Shown here one piece after another: positions 34,898 through 43,388 of a stretch of 64,000 nucleotides of DNA. The stretch comes from Bacteroides acidifaciens (lineage in GTDB: Bacteria > Bacteroidota > Bacteroidia > Bacteroidales > Bacteroidaceae), in assembly GCF_903181435.1 (NCBI RefSeq), contig NZ_CAEUHO010000005.1, forward strand, positions 62,001 through 126,000, read 5' to 3'. A program made the translations under genes and the position numbers. Numbering within the stretch: the first letter of the stretch is position 1; every line of letters starts with the position of its first letter. Under the pieces are notes generated by a model. That model did no database searches. It was not told where the DNA came from and saw nothing but the letters and a program-made list of their open reading frames with translations.

Positions 34898-37351
34898 ATG
34901 AAAAAGAAAATAGGTATCATAAGCCTGTGCATGCTTGTATGCAGCATCCTGGCCTGTGCACAAACGATTACTCCCCAAGCGGAACAACGTGCGAAAGAGC
35001 TTGTATCCAAAATGACTTTGCAAGAGAAAATAGAGTATATCTCCGGATATACCAGCTTTTCTCTGCGTGCCATACCGCGTTTGGGAATACCAGAAATCAA
35101 ATTGGCTGACGGCCCGCAGGGAATCCGTAACCATGCTCCTAAAAGCACCCTTTATCCGTCCGGCATCCTTTCCGCTTCTACCTGGAATCGTGACTTGCTT
35201 TATAAATTAGGTCAAGGCCTAGGACAGGATGCCAAAGCTCGTGGAGTAAGTATCTTGCTTGGTCCGGGCGTTAATATTTATCGTGCTCCGTTGTGCGGAC
35301 GCAACTTTGAATACTTCGGTGAAGACCCTTACTTGACGGGTGAGACTGCCAAGCAATATATTCTTGGCGTGCAATCGGAAGGAGTCATTGCGACCATCAA
35401 GCACTTTGCTGGCAACAATCAGGAATGGAGCCGCCATCATGCGAGTTCGGACATAGACGAGCGTACTTTGCACGAGATTTATTTTCCGGCTTTCCGCAAG
35501 GCTGTACAGGAAGCGAACGTGAGTGCTGTAATGAACAGCTACAATCTCTTGAACGGTGTCCATGCGACCGAACATAAATGGCTGAATATTGATGTCTTGC
35601 GCAATCTTTGGGGCTTCAAAGGTATTCTGATGTCGGACTGGACTTCGGTATATTCCGCCATCGGAGCGGCTAACGCCGGACTTGACCTCGAAATGCCGAA
35701 AGGGCGTTTCATGAATGCCGACAACCTTATCCCCGCCATCAAAACGGGCACGGTGACCGAAGAAACTATCAACCTGAAAGTACAACATATCCTGCAGACT
35801 TTAATAGCTTATGGAATGTTGGATAAGGAACAGAAAGACAGTAATATTCCGTTGGATAATCCATTCTCCCGCCAGACAGCTTTAGAACTGGCACGCGAAG
35901 GGGTAGTATTGTTGAAGAATGAAGCAAACCTGCTCCCGCTGAAAGGAAAAACAGCCGTAATGGGTCCTAATGCAGATTTGATACCTACCGGTGGCGGCAG
36001 TGGTTTTGTCACTCCTTTTTCTACCGTCTCAGTGGCTCAAGGCTTGAAGGAACTGAAGAAAAAGAATCTGGTGTTATTGACGGATGATGTGATTTATGAA
36101 GATATTGTTAATGAGTTTTATACTGACGCCAATCGTGAGGTGAAAGGCTTCAAGGCTGAATACTTCAAGAACAAGACGCTTTCGGGACAGCCGGAAGTTG
36201 TACGCACGGAATCTTCTGTTGATTATGACTGGGGCTATGGCGCACCGTTGGACGGTTTTCCGACAGATGCCTTTTCAGTCCGTTGGACAGCCTGTTATGT
36301 CCCACAGGCAGACGGTCAGTTGAAACTCCACATCGGTGGTGATGACGGTTACCGCCTGTTTGTGAACGACAAGCATATTACAGGCGACTGGGGTAATCAT
36401 TCTTATTCCAGCCGTGAAGTTGAACTTCCTGTTGAGGGCGGTAAGGAATACCGTTTCCGGATTGAATTCTTTGATAATATTTCTTCGGCCATCATCCGTT
36501 TCAACGCTTATAGCCTTAATGAGGCTAAACTTCGTCAAGGGCTGGCAAAGGTGGATAATGTTGTGTTCTGCACAGGCTTCAACAGTAATACGGAAGGCGA
36601 AGGCTTTGACCGTCCGTTTGCTTTGCTCCGCTATCAGGAATTGTTTATCAAGAAGATTGCGGCTATGCATCCCAATGTCGTAGTTGTGCTGAATGCCGGT
36701 GGCGGTGTGGATTTCACCAATTGGTATGATGCTGCAAAAGCTATTCTTATGGCCTGGTATCCGGGACAGGAAGGCGGTCAGGCGATAGCTGAAATCCTGA
36801 CTGGAAAAATATCTCCAAGCGGCAAGTTACCGATTTCTATCGAAAAGACATGGGAAGATAATCCGGTGCACGGCAGTTATTACGAGAATTTGAAAGCTGA
36901 GATTAAGCGTGTAGACTATTCCGAAGGTGTCTTTGTCGGTTATCGTGGATACGACCGTTCGGGAAAAGAGCCTTTCTATCCGTTTGGCTACGGTTTGTCC
37001 TATACAACTTTCGCTTATAGCAATATGGCTGCGGAGAAAACGGGTGAACATCAGGTTACCGTTAGCTTTGATATCGAGAATACAGGGAAGATGGATGCCT
37101 TGGAAGTGGCACAAGTGTATGTACATGATGTACAGTCCTCTGTCCCCCGTCCTCAGAAAGAACTGAAAGGTTATGAAAAGGTGTTCTTGAAGAAAGGGGA
37201 GAAGAAACGGGTTTCTGTAGTGCTGAATGAGGATGCATTCGCTTATTACGATATGAATCAGCACCGCTTTGTAGTGGAAAAAGGCGAGTTTGAGATTCTT
37301 GCCGGCCCGGCTTCCAATCGTTTGCCTCTGAAAGTTACGGTTGGATGGTAG
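34898..37351 (+). CDS. GH3 family enzyme with inserted PA14 domain
   Basis: The ATG at 34898 gives 817 residues; a TTG thirty bases earlier would spoil the signal. The signal MKKKIGIISLCMLVCSILAC carries a possible lipobox (ILAC, Cys20). Domains in order are the GH3 barrel (about 30-300, KLADGPQGIRNH, GPGVNIYRAPLCGRNFEYFG, nucleophile Asp247 in LMSDW), and the start of the sandwich domain (VVLLKNEANLLPL). A PA14 insertion follows (about 410-545, FKAEYFKNKTLSG, IGGDDGYRLFVND), then the sandwich resumes and a fibronectin-III-like domain closes the protein (from about 710). PA14 insertions are known in GH3 beta-glucosidases and cap the active site, favouring short substrates. This is the last gene of the PUL; a strong terminator follows. 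Confidence 0.93.
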   Translation: MKKKIGIISLCMLVCSILACAQTITPQAEQRAKELVSKMTLQEKIEYISGYTSFSLRAIPRLGIPEIKLADGPQGIRNHAPKSTLYPSGILSASTWNRDLLYKLGQGLGQDAKARGVSILLGPGVNIYRAPLCGRNFEYFGEDPYLTGETAKQYILGVQSEGVIATIKHFAGNNQEWSRHHASSDIDERTLHEIYFPAFRKAVQEANVSAVMNSYNLLNGVHATEHKWLNIDVLRNLWGFKGILMSDWTSVYSAIGAANAGLDLEMPKGRFMNADNLIPAIKTGTVTEETINLKVQHILQTLIAYGMLDKEQKDSNIPLDNPFSRQTALELAREGVVLLKNEANLLPLKGKTAVMGPNADLIPTGGGSGFVTPFSTVSVAQGLKELKKKNLVLLTDDVIYEDIVNEFYTDANREVKGFKAEYFKNKTLSGQPEVVRTESSVDYDWGYGAPLDGFPTDAFSVRWTACYVPQADGQLKLHIGGDDGYRLFVNDKHITGDWGNHSYSSREVELPVEGGKEYRFRIEFFDNISSAIIRFNAYSLNEAKLRQGLAKVDNVVFCTGFNSNTEGEGFDRPFALLRYQELFIKKIAAMHPNVVVVLNAGGGVDFTNWYDAAKAILMAWYPGQEGGQAIAEILTGKISPSGKLPISIEKTWEDNPVHGSYYENLKAEIKRVDYSEGVFVGYRGYDRSGKEPFYPFGYGLSYTTFAYSNMAAEKTGEHQVTVSFDIENTGKMDALEVAQVYVHDVQSSVPRPQKELKGYEKVFLKKGEKKRVSVVLNEDAFAYYDMNQHRFVVEKGEFEILAGPASNRLPLKVTVGW

Positions 37352-37409
37352 TATGCAATTTCTGCATAAATGGCATAATAATGAGTTATAGATAACTTGA
37401 CTTAAATGT

Positions 37410-37475
37410 AAATGCAGCACACCATCGGGCTTCCATCGGAAATCAAATAGCCTTTGGTGTGCTGCATTTATTTTT
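37410..37475 (+). terminator. Strong intrinsic terminator ending the PUL
   Basis: AAATGCAGCACACCA (37410-37424) pairs perfectly with TGGTGTGCTGCATTT (37455-37469) over 15 bp around a 30-nt loop, followed by ATTTTTC. It marks the end of the long + strand transcription unit that starts at the left edge of the window. Confidence 0.85.
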
Positions 37476-37856
37476 CATAAATCGTATGGTTTACTCCATT
37501 AAGAGAGGATTCGAGGGAAGTTCATGGGGCTGAAAGTTTTAATTATACTTCAAACTTACTCTTACTATTTAGTAGTAGAATTGACCAAGATAAGTATTAC
37601 ACTCAGTGAAATGATGTAGGAGACTTGAGTAACTCAAGCACATGGTTCGGCTTGTTTCAGTACTAGGTCGAACAAATTCATACACATATAATTTTGTTCC
37701 TTACTGTACGAAATAAAACAAACTTTTGGTGCGGTTACCATGGATGCCCATATCTTATTTGCTAATTGTTGTTTATTCATATTTTACTATTCTATAATGC
37801 ATCATAGATGCATAGTTGGTATAATAATCCAATCTAAGTCTTAGTATTTTAATAAA
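37476..37856. other. Intergenic stretch between the PUL and the defence genes
   Basis: Apart from the short hsdM-like relic on the - strand (listed separately) I see no intact gene in these 381 bases. There are two small hairpins, CTTGAG/CTCAAG at about 37624-37638 and ATGCATC/GATGCAT at 37797-37813. Neither has a T tract on the side expected for termination of rloB. The stretch is A/T-rich and looks like decayed sequence. Confidence 0.6.
37634..37780 (-). pseudogene. Relic resembling the N-terminus of a type I restriction methylase (HsdM)
   Basis: On the - strand an ATG at 37780 opens a 48-codon frame starting M-N-K-Q-Q-L-A-N-K-I-W-A-S. As I recall the family, many type I modification subunits start with this sequence (NKQQLA-KIW-SA). 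After residue 14 the resemblance stops (VTAPKVCFISYSKEQNYM), and the frame ends at 37634, so at most the start codon region survived a deletion or rearrangement. It lies 76 bp downstream of rloB in the same direction, exactly where an hsd gene would be expected, because rlo genes were first described inside type I restriction loci. The match is short, so it is a suggestion rather than a firm call. Confidence 0.5.
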
Positions 37857-38576
37857 CTATTCATTTAAATCATCCATAATCTTCCTATTAAAATCCCTAT
37901 CCTCTCCACGCAGCAAACGTACCAGTTTATATACTGTAGTACAAGGATTATGGGTTGCATAACGAGTATCATCAAAACTATCATCCTGATTTTGCGCATA
38001 ACGGATTGCACGTGTTTCGTCACCGTATACAGTCATTATCATATGTGACTTTAAATCGTTCTTTCTATAGGTATATTTCGCTTTATGTGTATAAGTCGAA
38101 GATTCATTTACATGCTTACTGATCGCTTTCTTATACTCTTCACGGCTCATTGCTGTGACACGATTTACAAAATGGAATACATACCATAATTCAAACGCTT
38201 CATTACTCCATGCACAACCAATGCCATGTTGCTCAGCTTTAATTATCGCTGCATTAAACGCTGAAACAGGAAAATCATCCTTATCAAAAACAGCCCAAAC
38301 GGTATCGTATGGGGAACCAGAAGAAATGGCCTTATTGCGAAGTTCTATCGCCTTATCTACTACTTGTACGGTATTTATCTTTCCTCCCTCACATTCAATA
38401 TTATAGACAACACTTCCATATTGCATCTGATCGAATGATTTGAAGTAATTAGGCTCTGTTTTTTCACCCTCACACACAATCAATATGCGGCAACGAACCT
38501 TCACATCCTCATGAGCTGCTTCTTTATAACTATATCGCTCAAGATTCATTGACGAAAGTTTCTTCTTTTTTCCCAT
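37857..38576 (-). CDS. rloB: RloB/AbiLii-like Toprim-type defence protein
   Basis: This 239-residue protein of the RloB family begins with a basic stretch (MGKKKKLSS). It then shows ILIVCEGEKTE (31-41), with Glu36 and Glu38 in the position of the Toprim catalytic glutamate, and AVFDKDD (95-101), which supplies the Asp pair. NEAFELWYVFHF near 125 is another family mark. Together with the ATPase 11 bp upstream it forms a two-gene set of the kind found in lactococcal AbiL and in restriction-linked RloAB, and analogous to the AriA/AriB pair of PARIS, whose Toprim subunit is a nuclease. The likely role is abortive anti-phage defence in the cytoplasm, with this protein as effector. The activity itself is inferred. 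Confidence 0.82.
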   Translation of the reverse strand: MGKKKKLSSMNLERYSYKEAAHEDVKVRCRILIVCEGEKTEPNYFKSFDQMQYGSVVYNIECEGGKINTVQVVDKAIELRNKAISSGSPYDTVWAVFDKDDFPVSAFNAAIIKAEQHGIGCAWSNEAFELWYVFHFVNRVTAMSREEYKKAISKHVNESSTYTHKAKYTYRKNDLKSHMIMTVYGDETRAIRYAQNQDDSFDDTRYATHNPCTTVYKLVRLLRGEDRDFNRKIMDDLNE

Positions 38577-38587
38577 AACCGCAATAA

Positions 38588-39817
38588 TTATTCAATCGTT
38601 TTTAAATAAGGAATGGCTCCGTAACGTCCTTTTATATAGTTACGTTCAAGATTACCGTCTCCTCTCGGTTTCGTACCATCAGGCAAAACAATGTTCATTA
38701 GGCTATAAAGATCTGTCGATTCCGCCTTATCTTTCTCCGTAAACCAAATCTGGTCTCGACGAAGTAGGTGAGAAGAAAGCAGATTGGTGTCGTGCGTAGT
38801 GAACAAGAGTTGTGCATGATGCGGATTTGTCTTCTCATTACTGAATAAGCGAATGATGTGTTGGGAAATCAGCGGGTGTATCTTGGCGTCCAGTTCATCC
38901 ATCACCAGCAACCTACCCTGATGCAATGCTTCAAACAGAGGACCAGCTAACTCAAATAGTTTTTGGGTACCCTGCGATTCGCAATAGTCAAAGCGAAAAC
39001 GCTGTTTGCCAACAATCTCTCCATGCTCACTATATACATTGTGCATAGTAAAAATGTCTATCGCTTTCTTCCCTTTGTCAGTATCACGTTCCACCGTTTC
39101 AATATTTTCAAAGCCCAACTGAAGGTCTTTAAAAAATTGCAGTGCGTTAGTAGATTCTTCCTCCTCATTTAGGAATTGTCGTTCTGTCAGCCCTTCATAG
39201 CCTTGATTGTTCAATCCTGAAATCACATTGTATCCCGACTTGAAATAGTCCAACACGTTCTTACTGACTGTACCACCCAGCTGAGCAACTAAAGATAAGA
39301 ATAAACGATTGTCATTAGTCCTTTCTTCAAGTCCTATACCTTCCGGAAATAAGCTTTCATCCACGCCAATGCCTTCCTCGTCACGGACAAAATAAGGCTG
39401 TTCTTGTTTGTTTTTTTTGCTAACAAACAACCATTCTTGTTCTATCCGACGCATAGTATAATCAAAACCATATCTTATGCGAGTTTCATCTGCATCCAAA
39501 TACACTACTTCCAAATGAGTGGGTTGTCTACTTGACTCTTCTGACAAAAGAAATGGGTCATAAGGCAACGGGTCATGGTCATTCAACTTGACAGAGCTTA
39601 GTACCATATCCTTCATAGTTGTCAAAGCTGCTATCAAGTTACTTTTTCCGCTGGAATTTGCTCCGTAGACCGCTGCCGTTGTGAGATATTTATAATGTCC
39701 TTCCGCTACCACACAGCCTTTAGGGTTATCCTGTATGCTATTAGGAACCATAGAAAAGGTTCTTGCCTGATGGAAAGAGCGATAATTGCCTACCGTAAAT
39801 TGTAATAAAGCCGCCAT
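38588..39817 (-). CDS. AAA ATPase partner of RloB (RloA/AbiLi type)
   Basis: This 409-residue ABC/SMC-like ATPase opens with the typical LLQFTVGNYRSF start of AAA_15/AAA_21 proteins. The Walker A motif is GANSSGKS (52-59), the Walker B is RLLVMDELDAKIHP (near 310), and a switch-like LLFTTHDTNLLS follows near 345. Such ATPases act as sensors that hold a toxic partner inactive until infection. The rloB gene starts only 11 bp after this stop codon, in the same direction, so the two are cotranscribed. A promoter-like TACATTTG lies 29 bp upstream of the start. Alternative: an OLD-like ATPase, but there is no fused nuclease domain. Confidence 0.85.
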   Translation of the reverse strand: MAALLQFTVGNYRSFHQARTFSMVPNSIQDNPKGCVVAEGHYKYLTTAAVYGANSSGKSNLIAALTTMKDMVLSSVKLNDHDPLPYDPFLLSEESSRQPTHLEVVYLDADETRIRYGFDYTMRRIEQEWLFVSKKNKQEQPYFVRDEEGIGVDESLFPEGIGLEERTNDNRLFLSLVAQLGGTVSKNVLDYFKSGYNVISGLNNQGYEGLTERQFLNEEEESTNALQFFKDLQLGFENIETVERDTDKGKKAIDIFTMHNVYSEHGEIVGKQRFRFDYCESQGTQKLFELAGPLFEALHQGRLLVMDELDAKIHPLISQHIIRLFSNEKTNPHHAQLLFTTHDTNLLSSHLLRRDQIWFTEKDKAESTDLYSLMNIVLPDGTKPRGDGNLERNYIKGRYGAIPYLKTIE

Positions 39818-39845
39818 AAATCTACCTTTCTTCTATTATAACGCT

Positions 39846-39853
39846 CAAATGTA
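39846..39853 (-). promoter_or_regulatory. Putative -7 box for the ATPase-rloB pair
   Basis: Read on the - strand this is TACATTTG, a perfect match to the Bacteroidales -7 consensus TAnnTTTG, 29 bp before the ATG at 39817. I see no good TTTG at the expected -33 position, so the promoter may be weak or need an activator. Confidence 0.45.
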
Positions 39854-40008
39854 CAAAATAAGCATGTCATACCATGATTAAAACGAGAAAAAATCTCATT
39901 TTTAACATAAGATGAAAACAGGGGATAGCCTCAAACAAAAATGTATTGATAGCAGATTCCACTATCCTAATACTTATCCAAAGATATAGTAATGAGTTTC
40001 AAAGTATA

Positions 40009-40052
40009 AAAAAGATGGAGAAAGGGAACTGAGTCTCTTTCTCCATCTTTTT
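40009..40052 (-). terminator. Intrinsic terminator after korB
   Basis: AAAAAGATGGAGAAAG (40009-40024) and CTTTCTCCATCTTTTT (40037-40052) form a perfect 16-bp stem with a 12-nt loop. Read on the - strand it follows the korB stop codon by about 21 bases and ends in a T run. The symmetric A and T tails mean it could work in both directions. Confidence 0.85.
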
Positions 40053-40073
40053 GTGTTCTTGATAAGTAGTGAA

Positions 40074-41084
40074 TTACTTCACTTCCCAAGTCTCATTAGT
40101 CATCAACAGTTCCTGGAAATTGTGATATTTCTTCTTGCCTTTGATTTCTTCGATTTGTTCTGTGACTGCATCGTTGTAGGTCGGAGCGTCTACATCACGG
40201 ATTACACCGAGTGCAATCGGGAAGTCGGGACCTTCCATCAAAGCCAGTTTTAGTTGTAGCGTATTGTCCTGACAGTGTGCGTCGTGGGTAAGGATATCTT
40301 TTTCTGTGATACCGTTCTCACCCAGTTTCACTACTTTCAGCCCGAAGCCTTCCTGCATCAATCCGAATTCCTTGTTTTCGCCGAACAACATCGGTTTGCC
40401 ATGTTCCAGATAGATAGCATTCTTGGCACGTCCTTCTTTGGTGGCAACGCTGGCGTGAGTTCCGTCGTTGAAGATAACGCAGTTTTGCAGAACTTCTACA
40501 ACAGAAGCACCTTTATGGTTGGCTGCTGCTTTCAATACTTCTACCGAAGCGGCACCATCTACTGCAATACAGCGTGCAAAGAAGCGTCCGCGGGCACCGA
40601 ATGCCAGTTCAGCGGGACGGAAGGGGTCTTCCACAGTTCCGTAAGGAGAAGATTTGGTTACAAGTCCGCGTTCCGAAGTCGGTGAATATTGTCCTTTTGT
40701 CAGACCGTAGATACGGTTGTTCAACAGAATCATATTCAGGTCGACATTACGGCGTAATGCATGGATGAAGTGGTTACCACCGATTGCCAGGCCGTCACCA
40801 TCACCGGAAATCTGCCAGATAGTCAAATTCGGATTGGCTACTTTAGCTCCTGTTGCAATAGCGGCTGCACGTCCGTGGATGGTGTGGAAACCGTATGTAT
40901 TTACATAATAAGGCAGACGGGAAGAACAACCGATACCCGAAATTACGGCAATATCGTGCGGAGCTGTTCCCAGTTCGGCCATGGCTTTGTGCAGTGAATT
41001 CAGGAAAGCGTGGTCACCGCATCCCGGACACCAGCGTGGCTGACCTGATTTATAATCTTGTACGGTATATACTTTATCGCTCAT
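40074..41084 (-). CDS. korB: 2-oxoglutarate (2-oxoacid):ferredoxin oxidoreductase, beta subunit
   Basis: This 336-residue subunit binds thiamine pyrophosphate and the Fe-S cluster. The early RWCPGCGDHAF motif (about 17-27) provides the CxxC. GDGDGLAIGG (about 97-106) followed by NNRIYGLTKGQYSPTS (about 125-140) is the TPP/Mg binding signature. With KorA it oxidatively decarboxylates a 2-oxoacid, most likely 2-oxoglutarate, to the acyl-CoA and reduces ferredoxin in the cytoplasm. In anaerobes the reaction can also run reductively. The start lies 3 bp after the korA stop. A clear GGAGGAAT sequence inside the end of korA sits just upstream of its ATG, an uncommon Shine-Dalgarno for this phylum. 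Substrate choice among 2-oxoacids rests on family similarity. Confidence 0.9.
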   Translation of the reverse strand: MSDKVYTVQDYKSGQPRWCPGCGDHAFLNSLHKAMAELGTAPHDIAVISGIGCSSRLPYYVNTYGFHTIHGRAAAIATGAKVANPNLTIWQISGDGDGLAIGGNHFIHALRRNVDLNMILLNNRIYGLTKGQYSPTSERGLVTKSSPYGTVEDPFRPAELAFGARGRFFARCIAVDGAASVEVLKAAANHKGASVVEVLQNCVIFNDGTHASVATKEGRAKNAIYLEHGKPMLFGENKEFGLMQEGFGLKVVKLGENGITEKDILTHDAHCQDNTLQLKLALMEGPDFPIALGVIRDVDAPTYNDAVTEQIEEIKGKKKYHNFQELLMTNETWEVK

Positions 41085-41087
41085 CTT

Positions 41088-42938
41088 TTATTCCTCCAAT
41101 AATTTAGTGAATGCATCTATCAATTCTCTCGTGACGAAAGGCTGTCCTTTCACCTGGTTGAACTGGCTGATGTTCAATCCGGGCACTTTCATGCGCAAGT
41201 AACCTGCAAATTGTCCCAAATTCTGTTCAGCTACCACGATTTTCTTATATTTACGCAACACATCGGCAGTGTTCTTCGGCAGCGGATTGATGTATTGGAA
41301 GTGAGCGAAAGCCACTTTCTTTCCATGTTCGCGCATATAGTCCATAGCCAGACGGAGATGTCCGTAAGTACCGCCCCAGCCAACAATCAGCAAGTCTGCG
41401 TCCTCGTCACCCAACACTTCGAGTTCGGGGATATAGTCTGCAATCTTGTCCACTTTAGCTTGGCGAAGGTGAACCATCTTGTTGTGGTTTTCGGGTTCGG
41501 TAGAGATAGCGCCTGTTTCGTTGCTCTTTTCAAGACCACCGATACGATGCATGAAACCTTCTGTTCCCGGAGTAGCCCAATAGCGTACGCCTGTTTCTTC
41601 ATTACGTTGGTAAGGAGTCCAGTAGCCTGCCATGTCCGGAGTTACATACGGAGGATTGATGGCTGGATATTCGTCCAAGTTAGGAAGTTTCCATGCGGCA
41701 GAACCGTTAGCTACGAAAGCATCAGTCAGCAATACAACCGGAGTCATGTGTTCCAGGGCAATCTTACATGCCATATAGGCGGCATCGAAACAGTTGGTCG
41801 GTGATGTTGCGGCGATTACAGGCATCGGGCTTTCGCCGTTGCGTCCGTAAAGGGCTTGCAATAAGTCGGTCTGTTCCGATTTAGTGGGAAGACCGGTAGA
41901 CGGACCGCCACGCTGTACATTGACAATCACTAATGGAAGCTCGCCGATAACAGCAAGGTTCATTGCCTCACTCTTCAGGCAAATACCCGGACCGGAAGTT
42001 GTAGTCACTGCCAAAGCACCGGCAAAAGCGGCACCGACAGCGGATGCACAACCCGCGATTTCATCTTCGCACTGTACGGTTTTTACTCCCAATGATTTAT
42101 GTTTGGCTAATTCGTGCAGAATATCGGTAGCTGGAGTGATAGGGTAGGAACCCAGATAGAGTTCCAGTCCTGCTTTCTCGGCAGCGGCAATCAATCCGTA
42201 GGCAGTTGCCTTGTTACCATTAATATCTGTATAAAGTCCTTTTGATTTCGGAGCTTTGCTTTCAATCTTATAAGTAGAGACAGAAGCGTGCGTATTGGCT
42301 CCGTAGTTGAAACCGTCGTTCAATACCTTGATATTAGCTTCTGCTATTTCGGGTTTCTTGGCGAATTTTTCGCGCAGCATTTTCTCTGCTGCTGCCAGGT
42401 TACGGTTGAACAACCAGCAAACCAGTCCCAACGCGAACATATTCTTGCAGCGGAGTACCGATTTATTGTCCAGTCCCGAGTCTTTCAGGCTTTCTTTGCA
42501 CATGGAAGAGATGGGCACTTCGAGTACTTCCTGCTTGATGCCTAGTTCTTCGAAAGGATTGTCAGTCTTAAATTGTGCCTTTTCCAAATCTCTGGCTTCG
42601 AATGAGTCGGAGTCGGTGATGATAAGTCCTTGCGGTTTACAGAATTTGATTTGTGTTTTCAGTGCGGAAGGGTTCATTGCTACCAATACGTGGCAACGGT
42701 CTCCGGGAGTGTAAACCTGTCCGGCGCCGATGTGCACCTGAAAACCGGAAACACCGGTCAGCGAACCTTGCGGGGCGCGGATGTCTGCCGGGTAGTCGGG
42801 GAATGTACAGATGTCATTTCCTACCGTAGCCGACACGTTCGAGAAGATGTTGCCGGCCAGCTGCATGCCATCGCCGGAGTCGCCGGAGAAACGTACTACG
42901 ACTTCCTCCAATTCTTTAACCATCATTTCGTCTGCCAT
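41088..42938 (-). CDS. korA: 2-oxoglutarate (2-oxoacid):ferredoxin oxidoreductase, fused gamma-alpha subunit
   Basis: The ATG at 42938 gives 616 residues beginning MADEMMVKELEEVVVRF; an earlier in-frame start would add 15 residues that do not fit the family. The N-terminal gamma domain (about 8-190, FSGDSGDGMQLAGNIFSN) is fused to the alpha pyrimidine-binding domain (from about 210: GSYPITPATDILHEL, CEDEIAGCASAVGAAFAGA, TTTSGPGICLKSEAMNLAV). The C-terminal transketolase-like domain follows. Together with KorB it makes the complete catalytic unit; no ferredoxin-like delta subunit is encoded next to it here. It is the first gene of the korAB operon, with a good promoter about 56 bp upstream. 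Confidence 0.92.
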   Translation of the reverse strand: MADEMMVKELEEVVVRFSGDSGDGMQLAGNIFSNVSATVGNDICTFPDYPADIRAPQGSLTGVSGFQVHIGAGQVYTPGDRCHVLVAMNPSALKTQIKFCKPQGLIITDSDSFEARDLEKAQFKTDNPFEELGIKQEVLEVPISSMCKESLKDSGLDNKSVLRCKNMFALGLVCWLFNRNLAAAEKMLREKFAKKPEIAEANIKVLNDGFNYGANTHASVSTYKIESKAPKSKGLYTDINGNKATAYGLIAAAEKAGLELYLGSYPITPATDILHELAKHKSLGVKTVQCEDEIAGCASAVGAAFAGALAVTTTSGPGICLKSEAMNLAVIGELPLVIVNVQRGGPSTGLPTKSEQTDLLQALYGRNGESPMPVIAATSPTNCFDAAYMACKIALEHMTPVVLLTDAFVANGSAAWKLPNLDEYPAINPPYVTPDMAGYWTPYQRNEETGVRYWATPGTEGFMHRIGGLEKSNETGAISTEPENHNKMVHLRQAKVDKIADYIPELEVLGDEDADLLIVGWGGTYGHLRLAMDYMREHGKKVAFAHFQYINPLPKNTADVLRKYKKIVVAEQNLGQFAGYLRMKVPGLNISQFNQVKGQPFVTRELIDAFTKLLEE

Positions 42939-42993
42939 AACTTTAATTACTATATTTAATTTAAAAACTGTTTTTACTTTCAATTTGTGAGCG

Positions 42994-43024
42994 CAAAGGT
43001 CGGAAAGTTAATCGAATTATCAAA
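42994..43024 (-). promoter_or_regulatory. Promoter of korAB
   Basis: On the - strand TTTG (43021-43024) is separated by exactly 19 bp from GACCTTTG (42994-43001), one base off the TAnnTTTG consensus. It is placed about 56 bp before the korA start codon. The spacing matches the Bacteroidales vegetative promoter. Confidence 0.65.
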
Positions 43025-43094
43025 ATAAAACGTACTTTATTGCCCTATTGACGCTAAATATTTGAAATATCTGAAAGGAACCTGCATTTTTATT

Positions 43095-43125
43095 CTTGTT
43101 AAATCGACAGAAACCGTTATCTTTG
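43095..43125 (+). promoter_or_regulatory. Promoter of the tRNA-Arg gene
   Basis: CTTG (43095-43098), 19 bp, then TATCTTTG (43118-43125), a perfect -7 box with a three-of-four -33 box. The tRNA gene begins 16 bp after the -7 box, so only a few bases of 5' leader are expected. Confidence 0.7.
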
Positions 43126-43141
43126 CAAACAAATTTGAAAC

Positions 43142-43213
43142 GGCCTTGTAGTTCAACGGATAGAATAGAAGTTTCCTAAACTTTAGATAGGGGTTCGATT
43201 CCCCTCGGGGCTA
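43142..43213 (+). tRNA. tRNA-Arg (anticodon CCT)
   Basis: A full cloverleaf folds: acceptor GGCCTTG/CGGGGCT with G-U pairs, D stem GTTC/GAAT, anticodon stem GAAGT/ACTTT with loop TTCCTAA (anticodon CCT, reads AGG), a 4-nt variable loop, T stem AGGGG/CCCCT with loop TTCGATT, and discriminator A. CCA is not encoded. Length is 72 nt. It stands alone between korAB and secDF, which point away on the other strand. Confidence 0.95.
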
Positions 43214-43337
43214 CTACAAAGAAGAATCTATGGGAAGTTGTGTTGTAGGCTTTCATACTGTATCAAGTTTTAAGTTTTACAATGGCTTCTTTTAAGATTA
43301 ACGTCTTATAGCTTCTATTTGTTTTAATAATCAATAG

Positions 43338-43372
43338 AAAAAGCCTCTTCCGAATATCCGGAAGAGGCTTTT
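43338..43372 (-). terminator. Intrinsic terminator after secDF
   Basis: AAGCCTCTTCCG and CGGAAGAGGCTT form a 12-bp G/C-rich stem with a short loop, flanked by A and T runs. On the - strand it lies 17 bp beyond the secDF stop codon and ends in TTTTTC. Confidence 0.85.
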
Positions 43373-43388
43373 CTATTTGGGGAGTTTG

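Noticed and set aside
37797..37813. ATGCATC/GATGCAT hairpin as terminator for rloB
   Set aside because: Only a 7-bp stem, no T run on the - strand side.
43142..43213. tRNA-Arg gene as an integration site with a mobile element
   Set aside because: No integrase and no obvious repeat of the tRNA 3' end were seen next to it; the neighbours are core genes.
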